From positions 1-22,094 of the forward strand of contig JAANBB010000572.1 of NCBI GenBank assembly GCA_014621425.1: 22,094 nucleotides of DNA, written 5' to 3'. This stretch comes from Cylindrodendrum hubeiense. Lineage: Eukaryota; Ascomycota; Sordariomycetes; Hypocreales; Nectriaceae. Numbering within the stretch: position 1 is the first letter of the stretch; the number at the start of each line of letters is the position of its first letter. The notes beneath the pieces were generated by a model. That model saw nothing but the letters and a program-made list of their open reading frames with translations. It had not been told where the DNA came from and searched no databases. Position numbers and translations under genes: made by a program. Of the stretch, positions 1 through 8,190 are shown piece by piece.

Positions 1-260
1 GGAGGTCTGAGCAGTGGAAGTCTCAACAGAGCTGGTCTCAGCGGAGCTTGAGGTTTGAGCAGTGGAAGTCTCAGCAGAGCTGGTTGAGGCGGTGCTCGAG
101 GAGACAGCAGCGGCAGCCACAGCAGCATCAGAGCTGGTGGTCTCAGCAGAGCTAGAGGTCTCGGCAGAGGAAGTCTGGGCAGAGCTGGAGGTCTCGGCAG
201 AGCTGGAGACCTGGGCAGAGCTAGAACCCTGACCAGTGGAAGTCTCAGCAGAGCTTGAGG
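1..260 (-). repeat. Degenerate Ser/Ala/Glu/Thr-coding repeats
   Basis: Within the Ser/Thr-rich gene, codons for SSAETSS-like units recur many times with scattered substitutions (SSAETSSSAQTSS, SSVETSTAQTS). On the plus strand this shows as repeated ctcwgcagagctggag-like words. The array runs off the left edge, so its full length is unknown. Confidence 0.7.
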
Positions 261-1206
261 TCTTGGCAGAGCTGGTCAATGAGGTGCTGGCAGAGACAGC
301 CTCGGCGGCAGCGTCCCCAGTGGTTGAAGACTGAGCAGCAGCGGTCGAGGACTCAGCCGTAGCGGCCAGGCTAGTGCTTGAAGATGCAGCCTCAACAGCC
401 ACAGAGGCGGTAGAGCCAGGGGCAACAGAGCTTGAAGACTCAACGGCGCTGGTGGAGATGCTGGTGGAAATGCTGGTGGAAGTGGTCTTAGACTCGGCAG
501 TTAAGGTTGTGAGGCTGCTGCTCTGGGCTACCGAGGTGGTGGTCTGACCCTGGGCCTGTACAACCGAGGTGCTCGTGGGCTTGACAGCCACAGTGGTGCT
601 GGTGCTGGTGCTTTTGCTGGTACTGGTTGTGCTGGTTTTGGTGGTGCTGGTGGTCTTGGTGCTAGTGGTGCTAGTGGACTTGATAGTCGAAGCCAGCTTG
701 ACGGTGAGGCCATCTTTGTAGATGTTGCCCTTGCCGTCCTTGCAGACCAGGTAGAATTCGATAGATCCCTTCTTAGCGGATGGCGTAAAGGTGCCGTCGA
801 AGGTGAATGAAGACAGCCCCTTGACGACATCAGACCACTTTGTGTTGGCGATGTTGTCATTCTCAAAGTATGCACGCATGCGGCACTCGTTGGACTTGAT
901 GGTCGACTTGAGGGTATACTTGTAGACAAACTCGTACTTGGCACCCTTAGTCAGGCTCTTGAGGTTTTCACTATGGCCATTGGTGGTGGTGGTCGACACT
1001 CGCGATACTCGCGACTCTCGGTTAGCCCCCCGGACAGCTCGCTCGACCAGAACATCGTCCTCAGCAACCTCAATAGCGACAGTGTTCTCGATGGAAGCAG
1101 CAATCTCATCGTGCGTGCTTAGACCAGAGCGAGTAGACTTTAGGGCTGCAGCGTCAGCGGCCGACAGAAAGCCAAGGGCAGCTATGGCAAAGGCGGAATA
1201 ACGCAT
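1..1206 (-). CDS. Secreted Ser/Thr-rich mucin-like protein, C-terminus cut by window edge
   Basis: The frame is open from the ATG at 1206 to base 1, giving 402 visible residues and no stop, so the 3' end lies outside the window. Residues 1-19 (MRYSAFAIAALGFLSAADA) look like a secretion signal. Residues about 81-172 are a compact beta-rich module with two cysteines (C108, C155) that could pair; it resembles small carbohydrate-binding-like sandwich modules of fungal surface proteins, but I cannot assign a family. From residue about 173 the chain is almost only Ser, Thr and Ala, with degenerate SSAETSS-type repeats towards the left edge, as expected of an O-glycosylated cell-wall stalk. A GPI signal might follow but is not visible. 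It is transcribed away from the ega3-like gene. Secretion is well supported; the function is unknown. Confidence 0.8.
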   Translation of the reverse strand, partial: MRYSAFAIAALGFLSAADAAALKSTRSGLSTHDEIAASIENTVAIEVAEDDVLVERAVRGANRESRVSRVSTTTTNGHSENLKSLTKGAKYEFVYKYTLKSTIKSNECRMRAYFENDNIANTKWSDVVKGLSSFTFDGTFTPSAKKGSIEFYLVCKDGKGNIYKDGLTVKLASTIKSTSTTSTKTTSTTKTSTTSTSKSTSTSTTVAVKPTSTSVVQAQGQTTTSVAQSSSLTTLTAESKTTSTSISTSISTSAVESSSSVAPGSTASVAVEAASSSTSLAATAESSTAAAQSSTTGDAAAEAVSASTSLTSSAKTSSSAETSTGQGSSSAQVSSSAETSSSAQTSSAETSSSAETTSSDAAVAAAAVSSSTASTSSAETSTAQTSSSAETSSVETSTAQTS

Positions 1207-2543
1207 GGCGGCGTTGTGGGTCCTGTATGGACAGAAAGAGAGACGGGCTGAACAATACACGCAAACGAGAGTGGTGGCGACCCGCAATGAGCCTCCGTAT
1301 GTCGTGTAACGGTTCAAAAGAGTGAACGAGACGGGTGAGAGGAAAGGGCCAAGGAACCGGATTGACTTGGCACCTCAGCCTTTAAAACCCGCCTGGCTGG
1401 AAGGGCTTTTAGGGCCAAGCCGTTGAAAATGCCGCCCAGACGGGCAGAAATTACCGGCCTCGATGCACTAATGTTGCATAGTTACAGACTATCGAGACGA
1501 AGCAAACTCCAGCCAACGGCAGGCTCTCCTTGCGGGCAGAGAGCCCCCGAAGCCGCGTGTACACTGCGTAAGGGGCAGCACGATTCAGCTGGACGGATAG
1601 ACGGCGCCGCTATGACAAGCCATCAGACAGCTGTCAGACAGCCCGGGACGGCTGGACGGCTGCGGAACGGCCGAGCACCAACTGATGGCGACGCCTGTGG
1701 GTTTTCCCAGGCAGGCTTCAGGTAGCCTGGAAACTGCAGGCAAAAGCGAGATGGTGCTAGGGGAGGGTCCCTGGCGTTTTGAGCGCTGGAAGGCGTGCAT
1801 AGGGCCATCCCTAACGAACCAAGGCCGGCGGGGGGGCAGCGAGGGGCCAGCGAGGGGAACGAGTGGCCGACGCCCGAGCTCGGTGCGTGCCTGTTCCAGG
1901 TGGCCCTGAACAACACGATCAGGCATCCCCACTCTCACGATGCAGACTCTCTTTTTTCACCCATGCGAGTCCGGGTGGGGAATGGCACCCCTGACCCGCC
2001 GGGTTGCCCCTGGCACGTTGTGCCTAATTGTAGCTAATCTTACATTAAGGGCGCTTGGCAGAGGCGCCTAGCTAGCGCCTGGTCGATACCCGCACCTCTT
2101 ACCCCTCTACGGTGTGGCTGGACTGTAGTTTCAGCTCCGGTCTTGATCCGGTTTCCCCATCAGGCAACCTGAGCTTGGCGGCACCGATGCGTCCAGCGTT
2201 GCGACTCGCCCTGCCCGCCGGTTCCAGTGACAATGAGTCAGGGTCATGGTCGCTATTGTTTTTTTGGCGCCCGCCCTGGAGCCCTGGAAATGAGTGGCGC
2301 TCGCTGCCATGTGAAGCGTCCCAGCTACTCGGAGATCGTCGTCGTGATCGACGACGGCGCCCTCCCACCTGCTCGGGTGGCCTTCTTAGGCTGAGAGCAG
2401 TATGGTGCTACTGTGATGCTAAAGTGGTGTTCAGGAGATCAGATAATTTGAAGTGGAATAAACAGTGCTCATTTCGCATGTCGTCGTCATCTGCTCACGT
2501 TGAACGTAGCGCTCCCACTTGTGACCCTATACACTCGCCCACC
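1207..2543. other. Divergent intergenic region, no gene recognised
   Basis: This 1.3 kb region separates the minus-strand Ser/Thr-rich gene from the plus-strand ega3-like gene and must hold both promoters. Several overlapping ORFs of 74-117 codons occur on both strands, but they shadow one another, have low-complexity composition and show no domain or signal peptide. The frame of ega3 stays open upstream to a GTG at 2112, but I take this as chance. Small palindromes occur (GACAGCTGTC at 1626-1635). Confidence 0.6.
1381..1387 (-). promoter_or_regulatory. Possible TATA-like element of the Ser/Thr-rich gene
   Basis: TTTTAAA on the minus strand lies about 175 bp upstream of the ATG at 1206 in otherwise GC-rich DNA. 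The spacing leaves room for a leader of roughly 140 nt. This is sequence resemblance only. Confidence 0.3.
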
Positions 2544-3740
2544 ATGAGTGATCTGATAACGTCGCCTACCCTACAGGGTTCGACCTTTGAGTCGGTGACG
2601 GATCTCACGGAAACTGGCACTGCTGGTAAGGATGTGCCCAAGTCATCATGGGCCCTCTGGAAGAAATTCATGGTCGTCGGCATCTTCCTGGTCATTGCTA
2701 TCCCCGTGGCCGTTGTGGTGGGGGTTACACAGGCCGGGAAAATCGGCAACAAAGGGGGTGATGGAAACAACCAAACCTCAATATGGCAGCCTACAGTCGG
2801 CGATTCATGGCAGATTGTTCTTCTACAGGCCATCCAGATCGATGACAATGCCGTGGTCACACCCGACGTCAAAATCTACGACCTGGACGTCTATGACAAC
2901 GACGCTGAGACAATCACAGCCCTACAGGATTCAGGGAAAAAAGTCATCTGCTACTTCAGTGCCGGATCCTGGGAGGACTGGAGGGATGACAAGGACGACT
3001 TCAAAAAAGCGGACCTGGGCAAGGTTCTCGACGGATGGGCCAACGAGCGTTGGTTGGACGTGCGCAGCGACAACGTACGGAAGATCATGAAGAAGCGGAT
3101 CAAGTTCGCCGCTGACAAGGGGTGCGATGCGATTGATCCTGACAATGTCGATGGTTTCGTAAGTATACCCATCCACGGACGCATTTTTCTCCGGCAGATC
3201 ATTACCCTACTCTACTTGAGACAGCGAAGGGTTTTCTATTCACGGGCTTTCTATTCACGGGTTTTCCATGCACCGAGTTTCTATTCATGGAGTTCGCTAA
3301 CAAAGTTTCGTATTCAGCAAAATGACAACGGCCTGCATCTGACAGCCGAGGACGCAATTGATTTTGTCAAGTTCCTTGCGGAGACTGCTGCATCCTACGG
3401 CATGTCGACGGGTTTGAAGAATGCAGGGGACATCATTTCGGATGTCCTCGACTACGTCCACTTCTCGGTGAATGAGCAGTGCATCGAATACTCCGAGTGC
3501 GAGACATTCGCCGCCTTCATCGAGGCCGAAAAGCCCGTGTTCAATATTGAATACCCCGCGGGAACCCCGGACAAGGTGGCGTCCTCCGTTATCAAGGAGA
3601 TCTGCTCACAATCGGGCAATGCCACTGGCACCGATGGCTTCAGCACCGTCATCAAGAACATGAACCTCGACGGTTGGGTGGAATACTGTGGAGACGACGA
3701 GACGTACACCACGGAGCTTGACACCTCGACCTCGGCCTGA
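2544..3740 (+). CDS. ega3: Membrane-anchored GH114 endo-alpha-1,4-galactosaminidase (Ega3 type)
   Basis: Two exons, 2544-3158 and 3318-3740, encode 345 residues. I chose the ATG at 2544 because it sits in CACCATG and puts a single membrane segment (42-62, FMVVGIFLVIAIPVAVVVGV) after a short cytoplasmic tail, making a type II membrane protein like Aspergillus fumigatus Ega3. GH114 hallmarks follow in order: YDLDVYDND (112-120), VICYFSAGSWEDWR (134-147), ERWLDVRS (168-175), CDAIDPDNVDGF (194-205), then after the intron NDNGLHLT, GLKNAG, NEQCIEYSEC and KPVFNIEY. Asp in DPDNVD and Glu in NIEY are the likely catalytic acids. The family cuts alpha-1,4-linked galactosamine in GAG-type polymers outside the cell. 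It converges with the sph3-like gene across about 750 bp. The family call is very firm; the substrate is inferred from the family and neighbours. Confidence 0.9.
   Translation: MSDLITSPTLQGSTFESVTDLTETGTAGKDVPKSSWALWKKFMVVGIFLVIAIPVAVVVGVTQAGKIGNKGGDGNNQTSIWQPTVGDSWQIVLLQAIQIDDNAVVTPDVKIYDLDVYDNDAETITALQDSGKKVICYFSAGSWEDWRDDKDDFKKADLGKVLDGWANERWLDVRSDNVRKIMKKRIKFAADKGCDAIDPDNVDGFVSIPIHGRIFLRQIITLLYLRQRRVFYSRAFYSRVFHAPSFYSWSSLTKFRIQQNDNGLHLTAEDAIDFVKFLAETAASYGMSTGLKNAGDIISDVLDYVHFSVNEQCIEYSECETFAAFIEAEKPVFNIEYPAGTPDKVASSVIKEICSQSGNATGTDGFSTVIKNMNLDGWVEYCGDDETYTTELDTSTSA
3159..3317 (+). other. Intron of the ega3-like gene (159 bp, frame-preserving)
   Basis: Donor GTAAGT at 3159-3164, branch-point CTAAC at 3297-3301, acceptor CAG ending at 3317. 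It is a phase-0 intron. Removing it joins DPDNVDGF to QNDNGLHLT, restoring the GH114 consensus. The length is a multiple of three and no stop occurs, so an unspliced message stays open with 53 extra codons. It is about three times longer than most other introns here. Confidence 0.9.
3232..3291 (+). repeat. 4 x 15 bp minisatellite inside the ega3 intron
   Basis: Four tandem 15-bp units are visible: ttttctattcacggg, ctttctattcacggg, ttttccatgcaccga and gtttctattcatgga. The first two differ only at their first base; the last two have drifted. The unit length is divisible by three and carries no stop in the gene's frame, encoding FYSR-like repeats if retained. Confidence 0.85.
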
Positions 3741-4486
3741 CGACGAACCAGCAAATTTCTTTTCTCACCAGCGGGGTTGGCTCGTTGCAACTTTACATCA
3801 CAATGACGGCATCTTTATCCGAGTCTGTGCACTCGGTACCATGGCCTCTTTGTTTAACTTTTTTTGTAATAATAATTCAAACCTTGCTTCGTCATGCAAA
3901 CCCCCCCCTTAACCCTGGCCATGCCCGTTGGTACCCCTTGTCGTGCCCTATTAGTACCCCTGGCCATACTTGTCATACCTTCTTAGTACCCCCTGTCATG
4001 TCCTGTTGTTTTAGTGGGGTCCACGGGGACGGGAAAACAACATGGTGCGCGTTCCCATGCAACAATGCGGCACGGCTCGGTTTCGCTGTCGGCGAATTGT
4101 CAAGCGCTGATTTAATGGTCCATCCAACTGCATATGTACGCGGGTCGCGAGAGGCGGGACATCGGATATCGGATGTGTTAGCCAAGTGCAGAACCACCAG
4201 GCCCATCGTAAGTCTAGACATATATGACAACATCTCTCCAGCCAGCCACTTCTATGCGCCTCGCTAAATGCCTCTTGAGGCGTTATCACTAGTTCTTGAA
4301 TCAATAGATCTCTGGTACGATTGTGATGTGATGTGTATTTGGTAGGCTATTTAGTAGGCCTGTACCCTGCCTAGTTGGGCAACTGGGCTTCCCGTGGCGG
4401 CAAGCCAGATTACAAACCAAAAACCTAGAAATTAAAGATCTGACAATTTAGGCTTGGGCAAATTTTCAAGATCTTATTCCCAGCGT
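3741..4486. other. Convergent 3' intergenic region
   Basis: This lies between the 3' ends of the ega3-like and sph3-like genes. It holds a T-rich stretch with TAATAATAA near 3868-3876 that could serve 3'-end formation of ega3, a C8 tract followed by short repeats, and an AT-rich part near 4300-4480 that probably includes the sph3 3' UTR. ORFs here (up to 160 codons) overlap on both strands and look non-coding. Confidence 0.55.
3914..4018 (+). repeat. Degenerate tandem repeat with TAGTACCCC core
   Basis: About four imperfect units of roughly 23-32 bp, each with a CC/TG-YCRT part followed by TTNGTACCCC (ends near 3936, 3960 and 3992) and a final diverged copy. No known element is recognised. 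Confidence 0.45.
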
Positions 4487-5266
4487 TTACGCCAAATTCC
4501 CGGCCAGAGCGTGCGCGACTGTGGCCCACATGACTGGCCATTTTGTGTAACCCCCACCAAGCTCTTCTGTTAAATGAATGCCACCAAAGCCACGAGAGCA
4601 AATCTCGTCGGTGAGGTCAGTGGCGTCGTCGCCCGTCTCCGAGAGGGAGTGGACAATGGCGACGGACTTTTTCCGTAGGTCAGAAGGCACCTCTCGCAGA
4701 ACGTCCTGTACTTCAGGGGTCTGCCAGTGCTGCAGCGACTGCTCAAACACGACGACCCAGTCTGCAGCGTTGAAAAACGCACGGTTAACCACGACGCCGG
4801 GATTGTAGACCACAAGGCCCTTGCGCTCCAATGATTGCTGCCACGTCGCTTTGGTGTAGTATGATGCGGACCTCATGAAGTCCAAGCCGATGCTCGGATC
4901 CGAGGGAGTCTCGTCAAAGAAGATCCCGTCGATCTGGAACGTGCCATTCCAGCCACGATAGGTGTCAATGTCGGCGTGAATGGCGTCAAGAGGGCGTGTG
5001 CCGTAGGTGCAATGCACGTAGCCCAGACAGTGAATGTTGGGGACCGAATTCAGCCTGTGCAGCACGTCGCAATAGCTGGCGTCTGGCAGGGCATCCGGAC
5101 CTGGGCCATTGCAGGGGTTGATGACGGTGACGAATGAGACGTTGGGGAGTGCGCGAGCCAAGTCGAATAGCGGCTCCCAGGCCTCCTCGAGAGGGTAGAT
5201 GTAAAGGGGCACCAAGACGACTGGTTGGTCCGAGGGCAGGCCCGCGGAGGTGGTGGTTGCGACCAT
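4487..5266 (-). CDS. sph3: GH135 spherulin-4-like galactosaminogalactan hydrolase (Sph3 type)
   Basis: This is a single-exon gene of 259 residues. Family marks in order: VVLVPLYIYPLEEAWEPL (16-33), FVTVINPCNGPG (45-56), DIDTYRGW (99-106), IDGIFFDE (112-119), LVVYNPG (151-157), ADWVVVFEQS (168-177) and GFGGIHLTEE near the C-terminus. The Asp-Glu pair (118, 119) and Glu175 fit the catalytic acids of Sph3 as I recall them (an Asp-Glu pair with a further Glu about 55 residues on). The family hydrolyses partly deacetylated or acetylated GAG and is needed for GAG production in Aspergillus. Unlike Aspergillus Sph3, no signal peptide or membrane segment precedes the domain: the ATG at 5266 starts only about 15 residues before the first strand, and an in-frame TGA lies near 5328. 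A missed 5' exon remains possible. Confidence 0.88.
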   Translation of the reverse strand: MVATTTSAGLPSDQPVVLVPLYIYPLEEAWEPLFDLARALPNVSFVTVINPCNGPGPDALPDASYCDVLHRLNSVPNIHCLGYVHCTYGTRPLDAIHADIDTYRGWNGTFQIDGIFFDETPSDPSIGLDFMRSASYYTKATWQQSLERKGLVVYNPGVVVNRAFFNAADWVVVFEQSLQHWQTPEVQDVLREVPSDLRKKSVAIVHSLSETGDDATDLTDEICSRGFGGIHLTEELGGGYTKWPVMWATVAHALAGNLA

Positions 5267-5632
5267 GATTTTTCTTCTTTTTTTCTTCTCGTCGCGGCAG
5301 GAAATCCGGGTCGAACGGATGTGCTGTCAGGAACGGGGCATGTGATGCGTTGATAAAGATAGAAAATTCCCAATGCGTGGAAAAGCCCCACTGGAATGCG
5401 CAGCGCCTCGTGTCTCTTCAGGGTCTCGGGCACAATACGAGCTGAGATGGAGAAGGGACGGAGAAAAAACCGCCGTGCTGGCACGAAGGCGTGTGCGCGC
5501 AGAGCCAACGTCTCATGCAAGGTGCTCCTGGTGTGAATGCCAAGCTATAAGCTTAATCGTGCATGGATGACGGGTAACACGGATTTGATGCGTGCAGAGG
5601 AGAGGTGGAAAGAAACAAACATCGACGAGATC

Positions 5633-5662
5633 GAATCCGTCTAAATCCGTCCGAATCCGTCC
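5633..5662. repeat. 3 x 10 bp direct repeat upstream of sph3
   Basis: Units gaatccgtct, aaatccgtcc and gaatccgtcc run head to tail about 370-400 bp upstream of the sph3 start. Ten-bp spacing places the copies on one face of the helix, which would suit a factor-binding array, but no known site is recognised. Confidence 0.6.
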
Positions 5663-6260
5663 TTTGCCACCGAGTGACACTGCGACGGTGACATGGACGC
5701 TGCTCCCCACGGGAGGCTGGCGAGAAGTCAGCGCGAGGCTGGCAGGAGGCTGGCAAAGCAGCCCACAACCAGGCGACACGACCCAGCGCGGCTCCCTTTC
5801 CTCCCTTCCGCTAATTACACCGGCCACGGATATACGCAACTCGCCCACGGGCTCCCCAGTCCCCCCGACTTCTCACGCCTGGGGCTTCGGGGGTCCTCCG
5901 CCATAACAGGCCTGCTCGCGGACAAGGGCCACGCGGCCGGATCTCTTGGCTGACGACGCCACCATGCGGCACCCCGTTGGTCGCCCCTCGAGTCCGCGTA
6001 CGGCACTGCACCGCGATGCCTGTCAGTGGTCCGCTTCTGGGATCTTCCCCACCGACCGGGGCACCGGGGGGGCCCGCTAGGAGACTTACCTCGTCGCGCG
6101 GCCACTCCTTGGGCGTCCACGGATGTTCTAGCGGTTCACCGTAGCGGCAGTTCTGCCACCCCCGTGCGTTAGAGAGTCAGGCGCGACAGGGGCGCGCAGC
6201 ACAACATGGGCGTCTGGTTGGAGTGCCGGTGGGCGGGATCCAGTCGGGTATCGAAGTAGG

Positions 6261-6275
6261 TTAATCGTCGATTAA
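6261..6275. repeat. 15-bp palindrome TTAATCGTCGATTAA
   Basis: A perfect inverted repeat of 7-bp arms around one base, in AT-rich DNA about 600 bp beyond the 3' end of the uge3-like gene and about 1 kb upstream of sph3. It could be a dimeric factor site or chance. Confidence 0.5.
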
Positions 6276-6864
6276 TTATCCTGACTCCGCGATCGCAAAT
6301 TGTACAAGCATGCATACGAGTTAGTAATCAATAGTACCGTACATCGTCACAGGTAGCTCGTAGGCTAACTTTAATGGAACCTCTTGGCACACCACCCCGG
6401 ACCGACTTTGTAAAATTTGATTCTTGTATTTTTGCCCCTGCCCAGACCACCGGCCGTCGCACGTCACGACGCCGTCGGATGATTTGCTAATTGATGCACA
6501 AGCGCCGTTGGGAATACACACGTGTGAACAATTAGACATTACTGGATAAATCTGGTCCGTTTGCATCCTGGCCCACTGCCCATCGCCCTCCCACCTCTCT
6601 CCCACCTTTTCCGGTGTTCAAGGTAGCGAGGCTTCAAGCGGCAGCTTCCATCATCCCCTGCCAAGGCCGGCTATGTTTTGTCCGCCATCCATGGCATGAC
6701 CCCATCCATTCATCCGTTGACGTAGCCCTTGACTCCATCTTTCCCACTCCCTGTATGGAAAAGTCGCAACCAAACAAATAAAACCACTAAAATGCACACC
6801 CCTCAGTGGTGGCCCCCCTGGAGCTATTGCCCGATAGCTCCACCCTCTTGGTCGGCTCTCGCTC

Positions 6865-8190
6865 TCAGAGCTGCTTGGGCGCTTCTTGTGCATGAGCTCG
6901 GGATACGAAATTCCACAGGTCGCTGGCGCACTGCTTGATGCTCTCTGTCGCGGTCCACCCCAGCTCCTTGACCGCTCGCTCGTTGGCGGCAACACACGCC
7001 CCGACGTCTCCAGCCCTGCGAGGGGCCATGTTGACAGGGATGTTCTGGCTGGAAGCGCTTTGGAGACTATCGACCGCCTCCTGCACAGTGGTGCCATTGC
7101 CAGTGCCCAAGTTGAATGTGCGGAAAGGCTCCGCAATTTTGGCACTGAGCGCCGCGATGTGACCGCGCGCCAAATCGGAGACGTGGATGAAGTCCCGTAC
7201 GGCGGTGCCGTCGCGGGTATCCCAGTCGCTTCCGAAGATGTCGAGCTCCTTGCGCTGGCCTGTCAAGACCTGGGTGATGACCGGAAACAGGTTTGTGGGC
7301 ACACCCTTGGGGTCCTCGCCGAGGAGGCCGGAAGAGTCGCATCCGATAGGGTTGAAATATCGCAGGGCAACAATACGCCAAAGGGGATCAGATAGCGCAA
7401 TATCAGCAAGGATGGCCTCGCAAAAGTACTTGGATCGGGCGTAAGGGCTCAGGAGTCCGGCCACGGTGGGCATTCTGACTTGCTGCTGGCCATTCTCGTC
7501 GGTGTAGCTCTCGGGATGGTGAACAAGGTCCTCTTCCTTGAGGGGACGCCCCTCGTCGGCTTTGGTTCCGTAAACGGTAGCGGAAGAGGAGAAGACGAAG
7601 TTGCGGATGTTATGCTTTCCAAGGAGCTCGACGAGCTCGACAAGTCCGCACACGTTGTTACGGTAGTACTGGATGGGCTTCGCAATAGAGTCGCTGACAG
7701 ACTTGTAAGCGGCGAAGTGAATGACGCCAGCAATGCGGGATTGGCGTGTTAGTCCGGGCGATCCTCCAGGAGAGGTGGGTTCGGTGGCGACGAGATCCGA
7801 GTATGATTCCAGGAGGAAGCGCATCGACTTGCTGCGGTAGTCGACCTTGTGGAAGTGAAGCAGGGGCATGTTGAGACCATTGGCCTTGCAGTGGTTCTCA
7901 GCAAGCTTCCTCACCCGCGTGAAAACGCTGTGGAAGCTGTTGCTAAGGTCGTCGACAATGATGACATTGTAGCCGGCCTTCAGGAGTTCGAGGGAGGTGT
8001 GAGATCCGATGTAGCCCAGGCCACCGACAACGAGGATGAAGCTGCTGCTGGAAGTCTCCAAGCGGATGTGGCTGGCGAATGGGTTCTCATAGTCTGCATC
8101 AGGAGTGGTGGCAGGAGAGGCTCCCAGAGAGACGGATGAGGAGGAAGATGAGAGGGAGGGAGAGTTGAAGGAGTCCTCCATGGCGTGCAT
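6865..8190 (-). CDS. uge3: UDP-glucose/UDP-N-acetylglucosamine 4-epimerase (Uge3 type)
   Basis: This intronless gene encodes 441 residues from the ATG at 8190; a second ATG at 8181, with G at -3 and +4, is an equally good start. An N-terminal tail of about 50 residues is Ser-rich and probably disordered; the rest is a full GalE-type short-chain dehydrogenase. Seen: GGLGYIG NAD site (56-62), VDDLSNS, HFAAYKSVSDS (158-168), SSSATVYG (201-208), YARSK with catalytic Tyr250 and Lys254, RYFNPIGC, RDFIHVSDLA, RRAGDVGAC (391-399). Cys399 falls where human GALE has the small Cys307 that admits N-acetylated sugars and E. coli GalE has a Tyr. The enzyme should therefore interconvert UDP-Glc/UDP-Gal and UDP-GlcNAc/UDP-GalNAc in the cytosol and feed the synthase encoded divergently. 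The frame stays open upstream to 8445, but I read that as leader. Confidence 0.9.
   Translation of the reverse strand: MHAMEDSFNSPSLSSSSSSVSLGASPATTPDADYENPFASHIRLETSSSSFILVVGGLGYIGSHTSLELLKAGYNVIIVDDLSNSFHSVFTRVRKLAENHCKANGLNMPLLHFHKVDYRSKSMRFLLESYSDLVATEPTSPGGSPGLTRQSRIAGVIHFAAYKSVSDSIAKPIQYYRNNVCGLVELVELLGKHNIRNFVFSSSATVYGTKADEGRPLKEEDLVHHPESYTDENGQQQVRMPTVAGLLSPYARSKYFCEAILADIALSDPLWRIVALRYFNPIGCDSSGLLGEDPKGVPTNLFPVITQVLTGQRKELDIFGSDWDTRDGTAVRDFIHVSDLARGHIAALSAKIAEPFRTFNLGTGNGTTVQEAVDSLQSASSQNIPVNMAPRRAGDVGACVAANERAVKELGWTATESIKQCASDLWNFVSRAHAQEAPKQL

Larger units (their letters stand above)
5267..6864. other. Intergenic region upstream of sph3, no gene recognised
   Basis: This 1.6 kb region lies between the 3' end of the uge3-like gene and the start of the sph3-like gene, both on the minus strand. 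It should hold the sph3 promoter and leader. ORFs up to 156 codons overlap in several frames without domains. A 94-codon minus ORF at 6321-6605 has several cysteines but no signal peptide. Local repeats are listed separately. Confidence 0.55.

Noticed and set aside
2112..2543. In-frame upstream extension of the ega3-like protein (144 codons)
   Set aside because: It opens with GTG, has no homology-like features, and the CACCATG at 2544 gives the expected type II anchor topology.
4271..4282. GCCTCTTGAGGC hairpin considered as a terminator
   Set aside because: Eukaryotic genes do not use intrinsic terminators, and the hairpin is too short to be distinctive.
6321..6605. 94-codon cysteine-containing minus ORF, considered as a small secreted protein
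   Set aside because: There is no signal peptide and the cysteine spacing fits no family I recognise; the region is otherwise intergenic.
1240..6700. tRNA-like words (GGTTC/GGTCGAAC) near 1310, 5309 and 6132
   Set aside because: No acceptor stem, anticodon arm or A box could be paired around them.
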